Notes: generated by a model not told the origin, from the letters alone. Shown: positions 8,868 through 18,016, counted from the first letter of the stretch. The stretch: DNA of 64,000 bases from Mesorhizobium sp. ES1-4 (GCF_020164745.1 NZ_JAIUGV010000010.1:62001-126000); one strand, 5' to 3'. Program-made: numbers and translations.

Positions 8868-9496
8868 AGGCCGGGCCTCGCCAGAGAATTGAGCGCGGCG
8901 GCGGTCATCGCGCTGCCGCCAAGCCGGCCGCGCACGATGGCGTAGGGGACGCCACGGGAATTTTCGGCCAGCGCATCCTTCGATTCGGCGGCACCGACGA
9001 AGCCGACCGGCATGCCGATGATGGCCGCCGGCTTCGGTGCGCCATCACGCAGTTTTTCAAGCAGGTAGAACAGCGCGGTTGGCGCATTGCCGATGGCGAC
9101 GACCGAACCGGCCATGCGCTCGCCCCACAGGTCGATCGCGGCGGCCGAACGGGTGTTGCCGATCTCCCTGGCGATTTCGTGCGTGCGCGGGTCGCGCAAG
9201 GTGCAGATCACCTCGTTGCCGGCCGGCAGCCGGGCACGGGTGACGCCGTGCGAGACCATTTCAGCGTCGCAGAAGATCGGCGCCCCGGCCGCGAGGGCTT
9301 TGCGGGCGGCGGTGACGAAATCGGGGGAGAAGACAAAATGGCTCGCGGCTTCGACCTGGCCGCAGGCATGGATCATGCGGATGGCGACATCGGCCTCGGC
9401 TTCGGAAAAGCGCGACAGATCGGCCTCGGAGCGGATGATGGCGAAGGAGCGCTCGTAGATCGCCGTGCCGTCGTGGATATAGTCGTAGGCGGCCAT
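8864..9496 (-). CDS. cobH: Precorrin-8X methylmutase
   Basis: 210 aa, starting MAAYDYIHDGTAIYERSF, which matches the known CobH start and length. It moves the C11 methyl to C12 to give hydrogenobyrinate. The motif GMPVGFVGAAESK is clear. An ATG two codons upstream (9502) would overlap the cobG stop, but the AGGA ribosome-binding site sits 6 bases before the ATG at 9496 and touches the upstream one, so 9496 is preferred. Confidence 0.94.
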   Translation of the reverse strand: MAAYDYIHDGTAIYERSFAIIRSEADLSRFSEAEADVAIRMIHACGQVEAASHFVFSPDFVTAARKALAAGAPIFCDAEMVSHGVTRARLPAGNEVICTLRDPRTHEIAREIGNTRSAAAIDLWGERMAGSVVAIGNAPTALFYLLEKLRDGAPKPAAIIGMPVGFVGAAESKDALAENSRGVPYAIVRGRLGGSAMTAAALNSLARPGL

Positions 9497-9498
9497 GC

Positions 9499-10878
9499 TC
9501 ATTCCTGTTGGTACATTTCGGCGATTGCCGCCGCGCCAAGCCTTGTCAGGCAAGCGGCGTCGGTTTCGCCTTGAGATCGTGCGCTGCGGATCACCGCCGC
9601 GACGCGGCTGATGCCGCGCGCGGCGTCATAGCCCGGCCTGTAGCCGGCAGGAAGAGCCTTTGCCGTCGCGTTCACGACAAGTCCGGCTCCGTTTTCGCCG
9701 CCGACCAAAGTCAGCGCAGCCGGACCGGGGTGGGCGCAGCCCTTGGCGCAACCGGAGACATGCAGTGTGAAGTCGAGACTATCAACGCCTTCGGCGGCGA
9801 TCGCTTCGGCGATGTCGCGGGTCGCGATGCGGCCGGATGCGCAGGCCGGCGTGCCGGGGCAGGCGGCGATTCGGGTGCGCGGATCGGTGGGGGAGATGAT
9901 GAAGCCCAGGGCGGCGGCGACGTCCTGGAGAGATTGGTTGGCGTCCGCTGGCTGACCGAGGAAGAGCAAGGCACGGCCAGGCGCGAGACGGATTTCGGTG
10001 GTGCTGAGGGCGAGGGCGCTTTTTGCAAGGCCGATGATCTTGTCCGCCGGCATGCTGCCATAGGGCAGGCCGATACCGAGGGCGTGGAAACGGCTCAATG
10101 GGAATAGACCGATAGGGAGGCGCTCCGTCGCTCCCCCCTCTGGCGTGCCGGCCATCTCCCCCGCAAGAATGTCCGGCACGGCAGAGGGGGGTGTGAAGGA
10201 TTGCCAGCCTGCGAGCGATACCAACTGTCTATCCGACAAATCGCGTGCATGAGCCTCGCGGCCTTTTTCGGCTACCATCCTGAGAGCCGCGACAGCAATG
10301 TCGCGTGCCGGATCTTCACTCGCCACAGTGAGCGGCCTGGCAGTCTGCCGATCACCAGCAACAGACACGCACCACTGGATTCCGACGTCTGTGCGCGTTG
10401 CAACAAGCCGCACATCGGCCGTCACTGCATCCATCGCCAGTTGGCCACCGCCGTCGACGATCACCGCAACCTTCGGCCCCAGTCTGGTTGCCAGCCCGGC
10501 GTCCTCAATGGCCACCCGAATGCGTTCAGCCAGCCGTCGCGGATCGGCGATCTCCTTCGGGTCGACGCCGGCCAAAGGGCCGGTCTCGACAGGTACGCCG
10601 GTGCGCACCGCGATGCCCAGCGCATCGACCTCCGCCGCCAGCAAGGCGGCGCTTTCCGTCGTCAGGCCGCGTATCTGCAGGCTGCCGCGCGCGGTCACCT
10701 CCATGATGCCGTTGCCATGCCGCAAGGCGGATTCTGCGACTTCGATCAACAGCTTCGGCGACAATCCCCCGGAAGATGGGCCTCCGGCGACCGGGTTGAG
10801 CCGCACCAGCAGGCCATCCCCGGTTTGCATCGGCGCCGACAGGGCTGGGCAGGCGCCACGGCGCGAGAAGGCGTTCAT
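9499..10878 (-). CDS. cobG: Precorrin-3B synthase (oxygen-dependent ring-contraction enzyme)
   Basis: 459 aa. Sulfite/nitrite-reductase-like iron-sulfur enzyme that hydroxylates precorrin-3A, marking the aerobic B12 route. The 4Fe-4S/siroheme-type cysteines are visible towards the C-terminus in CPGTPAC and SGCAKGCAHPG. A palindromic repeat (10134-10190) is translated in frame around residues 230-250, between SFTPPSAV and the conserved LPIGLFPLS region. The reading frame stays open, so the enzyme is probably functional with an extra surface loop. Confidence 0.92.
   Translation of the reverse strand: MNAFSRRGACPALSAPMQTGDGLLVRLNPVAGGPSSGGLSPKLLIEVAESALRHGNGIMEVTARGSLQIRGLTTESAALLAAEVDALGIAVRTGVPVETGPLAGVDPKEIADPRRLAERIRVAIEDAGLATRLGPKVAVIVDGGGQLAMDAVTADVRLVATRTDVGIQWCVSVAGDRQTARPLTVASEDPARDIAVAALRMVAEKGREAHARDLSDRQLVSLAGWQSFTPPSAVPDILAGEMAGTPEGGATERLPIGLFPLSRFHALGIGLPYGSMPADKIIGLAKSALALSTTEIRLAPGRALLFLGQPADANQSLQDVAAALGFIISPTDPRTRIAACPGTPACASGRIATRDIAEAIAAEGVDSLDFTLHVSGCAKGCAHPGPAALTLVGGENGAGLVVNATAKALPAGYRPGYDAARGISRVAAVIRSARSQGETDAACLTRLGAAAIAEMYQQE
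10134..10190. repeat. Palindromic repeat translated in frame inside cobG
   Basis: Left arm 10134-10151 (CCCCCTCTGGCGTGCCGG) and right arm 10173-10190 match as inverted repeats at 17 of 18 positions, with a 21-base spacer containing CATCTCCCCC. This resembles short intergenic palindromes abundant in Mesorhizobium, but here it is inside an open reading frame without breaking it. Confidence 0.75.
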
Positions 10879-13800
10879 GCCGCGACTCCGAGGGCTTCCG
10901 CCTCGGCAATCAGAGCGGCGAGATCGTCGTCGATGGAATTGCGCAAGGGATGCCAGAGGCCGCGCCGGCGCGCCGACAGGAACCGCTCGGCAATGACTTT
11001 GGCGGCGGCGGGATTTTCGCGCAGGATGAAGGCGCGAACTTCTGGGTCGCCGACATAGGCATCGTGCACGGCCTCGATCAGCGCGCCTGAAATGGCGTGG
11101 GTGGTTTCGGCGAAGCCAACCAGCCGGTCGACGGTCTCGGCGAATTCGGATGCGCCGCGCGGACCGTGGCGCATCTGCCCCGATATGAAGCGGGCATTGA
11201 CGGCCCGGGCCCGCACCACCCGCGACACAGCCTCGCCGACCGAGCGCGGCTTCGGCTTTTGCGGATCCGTGGTGTCGAGTACGATGACGTCGGCATTCCG
11301 GCCGATGGCCGCAAGGGCGGCCGAAAAGCCGCCGATGAAGGCGACATCGGCAGAGCCTTCGAGAATATCACGACCGGGATCGTCGCCGGTGTGGACGAGA
11401 AGATCGGCCTCGGCGATGCGGCCCTCGAAGGCGCCGGGTGCGGAGATGCCGTCGCCGCCGGCGCCGCCATAGGCGTGCGAGGTGGCGTCGAGATAGGCGC
11501 GGCCGATGTCTTCCCTTGCGTCCCAGCCGCCGCTCGACAACAGGTCCTCGACGCCGGCGCCGTAAGTGCCGGGCGAGGTGCCGAAGATGCGCGGGCTGAC
11601 CTTGCCATCAGCGCGTGTCCTTGCGGCGAGCGGATTTTCCGAATCGTCCTCGTCGCGCGCGGCAACGGTGTTGGCGGCGGTGTCGATCAGCGCGATCTGG
11701 GTCGGGAACATGTCGCGGAACAGGCCCGATATGCGCCAGGTGACGTCGACGCGCGGGCGGCCGAGTGTGGCCGGCGGCAGCACCTCGATGCCGGTGATGC
11801 GGCCGGTCGCGCTGTCCCATTGCGGCCGACAGCCCATCAACGCCAGACCCTGCGCGATCTCTTCGCCGCCGGTGCGCAGCGAGGCCGAGCCCCAGAGATC
11901 GATGACCAGGGAGCGCGGCCAGTCGCCATGCGCCTGCATGTAGGCGCGCACGACCTCCTCGGCCGCCGCCTTGCCGATCTCATAGGCGGTCGGCGTCGGC
12001 ATGGTGCGCGGGTCCGAGGTGAACAGATTGCGGCCGGTGGGCAGCACGTCGGAGCGGCCACGCGCGGGTGCGCCGGCCGGACCGGCCTTGACGTGGCGGC
12101 CATCCAGCGCGGCAAGCAACGCGGCCTTCTCGGCGTCGGCGCTTTGCCGGCGCATGGGGTCCGGCTCACCCTCGGAGGTGCGGCCGTAGATATGCAGCCC
12201 GTCCTTGATGGCGAAATCCTTGAGGTCGCATAGCCAGGCATCGATGCGGCGCAGCGCTTCGTCGGGCGCATCGGTCCTGGCGACGCCGGCTTCGGCGGCG
12301 AGACCGGTTTTTTGCGCGGTATCGACGATCAGCTTCGCCAAGCGGTCGCGCCGGCGGCGGTCGAGCCCGTCGGCTTGGGCGTATTCGTCGACCAGCCGTT
12401 CGAGCTTGTGCTGTTCCTCGTCCAGCCCGGCGCCTGTCAGCGGCGGCGGCAGATGGCCGAGCGTGACGGCGGCAATGCGCCGCTTGGCCTGTGCTGCTTC
12501 GCCGGGGTTGGAGACGATGAAGGGATAGATGACGGGCAGCGCGCCGGTCACGATCTCGGGGAAGCAGGCTTGCGAGAGCGCAACCGTCTTGCCGGGCAGC
12601 CATTCCAGCGTGCCATGGGCGCCGACATGGATGAGGGCGTGGACGCCTAGCGATTTGCGCAGCCATAGGCCAAAGGCGAGCAAGGCATGGCGCGGGGGGA
12701 GCGTCGGGTCGTGGTAATCGGCGCGGCGGTCGGCTGACCGGCCACGGTCGGGAGCGAGTGCGACGGTGATGTTGCCGAAATGCGCGGCGCGGAAAGCGAA
12801 GTTGGGGGGCGCCTCACCAAGACCTGTTCCGTCTTCCGCTCTGCCCCAAGCAGCCTCGACCGCGGCCATTGCCGGTCCCGGCAGCTCTGCCGAAAGGGCG
12901 CGATAGTCGTCCAGCCTCAGCCCGGCGTCGCCGCGCTCCAACAAATCCAGCAATTCACGCGGCGTTCGCGGAATCCCTTCAACGGCATATCCTTGTTGCT
13001 TAAGGTCCCGCAGCATGGCGATCACGCTGGACGGTACATCCAGCCCGACCGCATAGCCGGTGCGGCCAGGAGCGCTGGGATAGTCGGGAATGAGCACCGC
13101 CAGCTTGCGTTCGGCGCTAGGGATCTCCCGCAGGCGAATGAGGGCCGCCACGCGCTTGGCCACCTGCGTCACACGATCCGGTTCCGGTCGGTTGGCCAAC
13201 GCCCGGTGGCCAAGCGCCGGGTCGACATCGCTTTCGCCCTTGAAGGAGATGGCGCCGGCAAGGATGCGGCCGTCGAGCTCGGGCAGGACGACATGCATGG
13301 CGAGGTCGGCGGGGGCTAGTCCGCGCTGGTTGTTCTCCCAGATATCGCGGCGGGTGGTGGCGACGATGACCTGGAAGACCGGGACGCCGGCGCGGTCGAA
13401 CAGGGTTTCGACACCGGGCTCCGCGCCGGACGCAAAAGCGGTCGCGGTGATGATGGCGGCCGGTTTCAGCGCGGCGAGGGCGGTTTCGACGAAGGCGAGG
13501 GACGCCGGGTCTTTGAGGCTGGAGACGAAGATCGGCGCGGGGGTGATGCCACGCTGCTGCAGTGCTTCAAAAAGCGCATCGATTGGCGCGACATCGGCAG
13601 CGAGCAGCATCGAGCGGTAAAACAGGATGGGCACGATCTTTCCCTCCCCCTCGAGGGGAGGGTGGCCCGCAGGGTCGGGTGGGGTCGGTGCGACCGGACG
13701 CGACGTTTCTTTGAGTCGGCGCGTTTTGGATAGGACCCCACCCCCGGCCTGCGGCCGGACCCTCCCCTCGGGGGGGAGGGGGACGCCGCGTTCGACGACG

Positions 13801-14354
13801 CCACGTCCTGGCTCGTAGTAGCCCGCTTTGGGCACAGTTACCGGCGCTGCTGCTGCTTCATCCTGTCCTGCCAGCCCTGCCAACCTCCGCACAAGCGAAC
13901 TCATATTGGCTGGGCCGCCCTCGCGAAAATAGCCGAGCAGGCCGTCGAGTTCGGCGCGCGGCAGCGTCGAGGCTTCGATCAGCCTGAGATCCTCGTCATG
14001 GCTTTCGCCCGGAAGCAGCGCCAGTCCTATGCCGCGCTCGCGGGCAATGGCCGCAAGTTGGTCGCAGCCATAGCGCCACCAATCGTAGCCGCCGAGGATG
14101 CGCACCAGGATGACCTTGGCATGGCGGGCGACGCTGTCGATCCAGAGATCGACGGACATGGGATGGCGCAGGTCGCGAAGTGCGGCGAGCCGCATCGAGG
14201 GCAGGCGGTCGGCGTCGGCCTTCCATGCCGCCGCCAGCCCGGCGAGATCGCTGTCGGTGAAGGACAGGGCCACGACATCCGCCGGCGTCTGCCGCAGATC
14301 GACAGGCTCGACGAGGTCGTCGAGCGAGGCGGAGGTCGTGGTGAGGATGTGCAT
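10875..14354 (-). CDS. cobN: Cobaltochelatase subunit CobN
   Basis: 1159 aa large subunit of the ATP-dependent aerobic cobaltochelatase, which inserts Co2+ into hydrogenobyrinate a,c-diamide together with CobS/CobT chelatase subunits not seen here. Recognisable landmarks: HPMSVDLWIDSVARHAK near residue 65, ILFYRSMLLAA, HVGAHGTLEWLPGK (typical CobN/BchH metal-site region), and SVGEAVSRVVRARAVNARFI. The N-terminal third carries a translated palindromic repeat of about 47 codons (13641-13783). 20 bases after cobW; overlaps cobG by 4. Confidence 0.94.
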   Translation of the reverse strand: MHILTTTSASLDDLVEPVDLRQTPADVVALSFTDSDLAGLAAAWKADADRLPSMRLAALRDLRHPMSVDLWIDSVARHAKVILVRILGGYDWWRYGCDQLAAIARERGIGLALLPGESHDEDLRLIEASTLPRAELDGLLGYFREGGPANMSSLVRRLAGLAGQDEAAAAPVTVPKAGYYEPGRGVVERGVPLPPEGRVRPQAGGGVLSKTRRLKETSRPVAPTPPDPAGHPPLEGEGKIVPILFYRSMLLAADVAPIDALFEALQQRGITPAPIFVSSLKDPASLAFVETALAALKPAAIITATAFASGAEPGVETLFDRAGVPVFQVIVATTRRDIWENNQRGLAPADLAMHVVLPELDGRILAGAISFKGESDVDPALGHRALANRPEPDRVTQVAKRVAALIRLREIPSAERKLAVLIPDYPSAPGRTGYAVGLDVPSSVIAMLRDLKQQGYAVEGIPRTPRELLDLLERGDAGLRLDDYRALSAELPGPAMAAVEAAWGRAEDGTGLGEAPPNFAFRAAHFGNITVALAPDRGRSADRRADYHDPTLPPRHALLAFGLWLRKSLGVHALIHVGAHGTLEWLPGKTVALSQACFPEIVTGALPVIYPFIVSNPGEAAQAKRRIAAVTLGHLPPPLTGAGLDEEQHKLERLVDEYAQADGLDRRRRDRLAKLIVDTAQKTGLAAEAGVARTDAPDEALRRIDAWLCDLKDFAIKDGLHIYGRTSEGEPDPMRRQSADAEKAALLAALDGRHVKAGPAGAPARGRSDVLPTGRNLFTSDPRTMPTPTAYEIGKAAAEEVVRAYMQAHGDWPRSLVIDLWGSASLRTGGEEIAQGLALMGCRPQWDSATGRITGIEVLPPATLGRPRVDVTWRISGLFRDMFPTQIALIDTAANTVAARDEDDSENPLAARTRADGKVSPRIFGTSPGTYGAGVEDLLSSGGWDAREDIGRAYLDATSHAYGGAGGDGISAPGAFEGRIAEADLLVHTGDDPGRDILEGSADVAFIGGFSAALAAIGRNADVIVLDTTDPQKPKPRSVGEAVSRVVRARAVNARFISGQMRHGPRGASEFAETVDRLVGFAETTHAISGALIEAVHDAYVGDPEVRAFILRENPAAAKVIAERFLSARRRGLWHPLRNSIDDDLAALIAEAEALGVAA
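13641..13783. repeat. Large palindromic repeat translated in frame inside cobN
   Basis: An inverted repeat of about 143 bp. The left part (TCCCCCTCGAGGGGAGGGT, then GGGTGGGG) is mirrored by the right part (CCCCACCCCC ... ACCCTCCCCTCGGGGG), with arms of roughly 40 bases. It is read through in the cobN frame as a Pro/Gly/Arg-rich insert (GRVRPQAGGGVLSKTRR and neighbours), lying between KAGYYEPGRGV and the conserved VPILFYRS. Confidence 0.8.
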
Positions 14355-14373
14355 CGCGGCCCGTGCCTAAAGA

Positions 14374-15411
14374 TCAGCCGGCGAGTATGCGTTCGATCGC
14401 AGGGCGGTTCAGCCCCTTGAGGCCGATGACGACGAGGCGCGAGCGGCGGTCGTCCTCGGCGGTCCAGGCGCGGTCATAGTAGTGATTGACGCGCGGGCCG
14501 ACGGCCTGCAGCAAGAGCCGCATCGGTTTGCCGCCGACCTCGACGAAACCTTTCACACGCAGCACGTTTTCCTGTTCGGCGGCGGTGGCAACACGTTTTG
14601 CCAGTTCATCCGGGTTGGCGATCGAGGGAATGTCGACGATGAAGGTGTCGAAATCGTCATGCTCGTGGTCGAAGGCTCCGTCATGATGGGACTTGCGGTT
14701 CTCGATGTCGTCCTCGACGGCGAGCCCGAGCCCGAGCAGTATGGAGGGATCGACCTTGCCGTGAGAGGTCGGCACGATCTTGACGGCGCGGGCGGAGTGT
14801 TCGTTGACGATGGCGTTGGCGCGCGCCGAACCGGCGGCGTCCATCAGGTCGCTCTTCGACAGGATGATCAGGTCTGCGCAGGCGATCTGGTCCTCGAATA
14901 CCTCCTCGACCGGATCGTCATGGTCGAGGCTTTCATCGCCGGCGCGCTGCGCCTGGAGGGCGTCCATGTCGTTGGCGACGCGGCCTTCGGCCAGTGCGGG
15001 ACCGTCCACCACCGCGATCACGCCATCGACGGTCACGCGGCTCTTCACCGTCGGCCATTGAAAGGCTTGCACCAGCGGCTTGGGCAAGGCGAGGCCCGAA
15101 GTTTCGATCAGGATGTGGTCGACCTTCGGCGTCAGCGACAGGATCTGGTCGAGTGCCGGCACGAAATCGTCGGCGACGGTGCAGCAGATGCAGCCATTGG
15201 CCAGTTCGACGATGTTTTCCTCGGGGCAGGTCTCGATGCCGCAGCCCTTCAGGATTTCGCCGTCAATGCCGATGTCGCCGAACTCGTTGACGATGATCGC
15301 GATACGCTTGCCGCCGGCGTTTTCCAGGATATGGCGGACCAGCGTCGTCTTGCCGGCGCCGAGGAAGCCGGTGACGACGGTGCAGGGAACGCGGGAAACG
15401 GATGTGGTCAT
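14374..15411 (-). CDS. cobW: CobW GTPase / metallochaperone (G3E family)
   Basis: 345 aa from ATG at 15411 (MTTSVSRVPCTVVTG). G3E P-loop GTPase thought to deliver cobalt to the chelatase. Motifs: Walker A GFLGAGKTTL at about residue 15, the metal-binding CICC within NGCICCTV, the SKSDLMD guanine motif, and a histidine/aspartate-rich stretch HHDGAFDHEHDD. Lies 2 bases after the DUF1636 gene and directly before cobN, in keeping with a role in cobalt supply. Confidence 0.94.
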   Translation of the reverse strand: MTTSVSRVPCTVVTGFLGAGKTTLVRHILENAGGKRIAIIVNEFGDIGIDGEILKGCGIETCPEENIVELANGCICCTVADDFVPALDQILSLTPKVDHILIETSGLALPKPLVQAFQWPTVKSRVTVDGVIAVVDGPALAEGRVANDMDALQAQRAGDESLDHDDPVEEVFEDQIACADLIILSKSDLMDAAGSARANAIVNEHSARAVKIVPTSHGKVDPSILLGLGLAVEDDIENRKSHHDGAFDHEHDDFDTFIVDIPSIANPDELAKRVATAAEQENVLRVKGFVEVGGKPMRLLLQAVGPRVNHYYDRAWTAEDDRRSRLVVIGLKGLNRPAIERILAG

Positions 15412-15413
15412 GG

Positions 15414-15890
15414 TCAGTCTTTCAGCATGTCGAGGGGAGGGATGCGGGCAACGAGGCCGCGCTTGAGGGAATCGGGCCGGCCGCGCCATGGGATGAGGCC
15501 GTCGCTCGAGGTGGCGAAGAGTTTCGCGCCGGTGACGAGGTCGGCGCCGCTGGCGGTGGTCAGGTCGCCGAAGACATAGCTCCAGCAGCCTTCGCGCAGG
15601 ATCGCGGCGCTGAGGCGGCGCTTGCAATTGCCGAGGCATTCGACCGTGCGGATGCGGATTTCCTCGCCCGAGGCGGCCTGGCGCGTATCTTCGGCCAAAA
15701 GTTCGCCGGCCCGGGGATGGGCGTCGGAGCCGGTCTCGTCGCGGCAGGAGGCGCAGACGATGACGGTGATGCCGGCCAGGCAATCATCCCCGCCGGACGA
15801 AATGTCCGTTTTTTCAGCCGAAAAACTGCTGTCGCTATCCAAATCAGGCTCCTTGCCCGGAAAACCCGCCGGGCGATCGGATTCTTGCAT
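15414..15890 (-). CDS. DUF1636 small metal-binding (thioredoxin-like ferredoxin type) protein
   Basis: 158 aa from ATG at 15890. Core motifs are VIVCASCRDE and TVECLGNCKR, giving a CxxC plus CxxxC set expected for a thin [2Fe-2S] ferredoxin-like or metal-chaperone fold; DUF1636 genes are often found next to cobW. The frame stays open through the riboswitch upstream, but that part is not coding-like. The first 35 or so residues are acidic and low complexity. First gene under the riboswitch. Function unproven; cobalt handling is an inference from position. Confidence 0.8.
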   Translation of the reverse strand: MQESDRPAGFPGKEPDLDSDSSFSAEKTDISSGGDDCLAGITVIVCASCRDETGSDAHPRAGELLAEDTRQAASGEEIRIRTVECLGNCKRRLSAAILREGCWSYVFGDLTTASGADLVTGAKLFATSSDGLIPWRGRPDSLKRGLVARIPPLDMLKD

Positions 15891-15894
15891 TCCA

Positions 15895-16073
15895 GACGGC
15901 AGGTCTCCTGGCTCGCGGGTCATCGCCTTGGGTAGCCGCCTTCCCGGGACAATCCCAGTGGCTTTCGGCCTTGGCTCTTCGCTCACAGTTGCGGGGACAG
16001 CCGCGGATTTGGAATCTTTCAATCCCGCACCGCATTCCCTCTTGGCTCCTCCCTTTGCCGAGAGGAGACCGTC
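15895..16073 (-). ncRNA. Cobalamin (adenosylcobalamin) riboswitch
   Basis: On the minus strand the conserved elements appear in the right order: GGAATGCGGTGCGGG (P3 region), GCTGTCCCCGCAACTGTGAG (core), AGCCACTGGG, GGGAAGGCGG, and the B12 box GAGCCAGGAGACCTGCC. The 3' end is only 4 bases from the ATG of the DUF1636 gene, and the AGGAGA of the B12 box is the best ribosome-binding sequence nearby, pointing to translational control. It should repress the DUF1636-cobW-cobN-G-H-I-J unit when B12 is plentiful. Confidence 0.93.
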
Positions 16074-16117
16074 TAAACTGGATTTAGGCTCTTGCGGGCA
16101 GCGGTGTCAACGCGAGC

Positions 16118-17317
16118 TTACGACACCGCGATGTCGGACAGCGCCGGGCCCAGATCGCCGGCAGGTGTCACTTCGATGCGTTCAAGGCCAAGCCAGCCCT
16201 GCATCTGCTTCAATTCCTCGAACAGCTGAGCGGCGGTTTCAGCCGGTGCGCTGGGTTCGGCGTAAGCAGCATGGACGCGCAAAACACTGGCCGGCCGGTC
16301 GGCCTTGAGGTCGACGCGCGCCACGATTCTGTCACCGAGCAGGAAGGGCAGGACATAGTAGCCGTACTGGCGCTTGTCGGCCGGCGTGTAGATCTCGATG
16401 CGGTAGCGGAAATCGAACAGCCGCTCCGAGCGCGAGCGTTCGAAGACGACCGGATCGAACGGCGCCAGCAGGGCGTTGGCCTCGATCTTGCGCGGCAAAC
16501 GAGCATCCTTGTGAAGGTAAGCCGGCTTGTCCCAGCCTTCGACCCGCATCGGAAGCAGATCGCCCGTTTCAACCAACTCCTCAAGCCGGCCTTTCATGTC
16601 GGCCGGGGACAAGCGGAAATAGTCGCGTAAATCGCCTGATGTCGCGATGCCGTGGGCGCGGGCCGAAATGCGCAGCAATTCGCGATGCGCCTCCTCGACT
16701 GATGGCACCGGCATATCGAGGATCGCCTGCGGCAGCACGCGCTCAGGCAGGTCATAGAAGCGCTCGAAGCCCCGCCGGTGCGCGGTGGTGATGCGCCCGG
16801 CCCAGAACAGCCATTCGAAGGCATGCTTGGCGTGGCTCCAGCCCCACCAGCCGCCCGAACCTTTCTGGCCTTCGAGCGCCGAAGCGGCGATCGGGCCGCG
16901 GTCCGCGACCTCGCGGTAGATCTCCTCTATATAGGCGGCATGTTCGCGGCCCCATTTGGCCAACCCCAGATACATTTCGTCGCCTCGCTCGGCGCGCTGC
17001 ATGCGCCAGCGCATCAGCGGATAGGTCTCGACGGGCAGGAACGAAGCCTCGTGCGCCCAATATTCGAAGACCGTGCGCTTGCGCGTCACCGCTGCGTTGT
17101 CGAGCAAGGCGAGGGGATAGGGGCCAAGACGCGAATAGAGTGGCATGTAGTGCGCGCGCACCACCGCGCTGACGGAATCGATCTGCAACAGGCCAGTCCG
17201 TGACAGGACCCGGGCGAAGTGGCGGCGGTCGGGCGTGGCGGCGGGGCGGGGATCGAGAAACCCCTGAGCGGCGAGCGCGATGCGCCGGGCGGCGGCAAGC
17301 GAGATCTTTTCCTTCAT
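16118..17317 (-). CDS. YcaQ-family winged-helix DNA glycosylase (interstrand crosslink repair type)
   Basis: 399 aa, HTH_42 / YcaQ family. The N-terminal LLQIDSVSAVVRAHYMPLYSRLG holds the Q-phi-D catalytic motif (QID) seen in the YcaQ-like branch, as opposed to Q-phi-Q in AlkZ. FEYWAHEASFLP follows, then LRDYFRLSPAD and a C-terminal domain with LLAPFDPVVFERSRSERLFDFRYRIEIY-type sequence. Expected role: unhooking N-alkylated or crosslinked bases. Single gene reading away from nuoA; not linked to the cob locus by function. Confidence 0.85.
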   Translation of the reverse strand: MKEKISLAAARRIALAAQGFLDPRPAATPDRRHFARVLSRTGLLQIDSVSAVVRAHYMPLYSRLGPYPLALLDNAAVTRKRTVFEYWAHEASFLPVETYPLMRWRMQRAERGDEMYLGLAKWGREHAAYIEEIYREVADRGPIAASALEGQKGSGGWWGWSHAKHAFEWLFWAGRITTAHRRGFERFYDLPERVLPQAILDMPVPSVEEAHRELLRISARAHGIATSGDLRDYFRLSPADMKGRLEELVETGDLLPMRVEGWDKPAYLHKDARLPRKIEANALLAPFDPVVFERSRSERLFDFRYRIEIYTPADKRQYGYYVLPFLLGDRIVARVDLKADRPASVLRVHAAYAEPSAPAETAAQLFEELKQMQGWLGLERIEVTPAGDLGPALSDIAVS

Positions 17318-17650
17318 GCGATGCGTCTCTGATGGACTTTCCGGCGTCGTTGCGAAGCGTGATTCCAGCCCATGCTAGCAGGGTTTTGACGGCAAGCCTG
17401 TCAGGAGAGAAAAGTGGAGTAGAAACGGAAGGAAATCAAACAGGAGCGCATGAGACCAGTTTCTCCCGGAATGCCGTCCAGCCCCGTGTTTTGAACAAGG
17501 TTTGACTTGCTTCGCTGGAAGTGCTGCGCTAACCCTCGCCGCGTTGCAGCAAAGGCTCCTTAAAACGGTTCAGCGGTTAAACTGTCACGCTTCCGCATTA
17601 AGGTCCGGTGCTGTAATCAACGTGGATTGGCGCCAACGGAAAGCCGCTGC
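17318..17650. other. Intergenic region between the ycaQ-like gene and nuoA; nuo promoter must lie here
   Basis: Divergent spacer of 333 bases. A TTGACT hexamer at 17502-17507 is a possible -35, but no convincing -10 follows at 16-18 bases, so the promoter is not fixed. No tRNA or open frame with protein-like sequence was seen. Confidence 0.4.
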
Positions 17651-18016
17651 ATGAACGCACTCCTCAGTTCGTACCTGCCCATCGTCCTGTTCATCGGCGT
17701 GGCACTCGTCGTCGGCCTGGCGCTGTTGGCCGCACCGTTCCTGGTGGCGTATCGCAACCCCGATCCCGAAAAGCTTTCCGCCTACGAGTGCGGTTTCAAC
17801 TCGTTCGACGACGCCCGCATGAAGTTCGACATCCGTTTCTACCTGGTGTCGATCCTGTTCATCATCTTCGACCTCGAAGTGGCCTTCCTGTTTCCCTGGG
17901 CGGTATCCTTCTCGAAGATCGGCATGCTTGGCTTCTGGTCTATGATGGTATTTTTGGCGGTGCTGACGATCGGCTTTGCCTATGAATGGAAAAAAGGAGC
18001 GCTGGAATGGGATTGA
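17651..18016 (+). CDS. nuoA: NADH-quinone oxidoreductase subunit A
   Basis: 121 aa from ATG at 17651 (MNALLSSYLPIVLFIG). Small membrane subunit of complex I with three predicted transmembrane helices. It carries the conserved loop YECGFNSFDDARMKFDIRFY, whose cysteine is the one exposed in the deactive state of complex I. First gene of the nuo operon. Its end overlaps nuoB by 10 bases. Confidence 0.97.
   Translation: MNALLSSYLPIVLFIGVALVVGLALLAAPFLVAYRNPDPEKLSAYECGFNSFDDARMKFDIRFYLVSILFIIFDLEVAFLFPWAVSFSKIGMLGFWSMMVFLAVLTIGFAYEWKKGALEWD

Noticed and set aside
15891..16022. N-terminal extension of the DUF1636 protein
   Set aside because: The 44 extra codons lie inside the riboswitch aptamer and are not conserved-looking; the ATG at 15890 is preferred.
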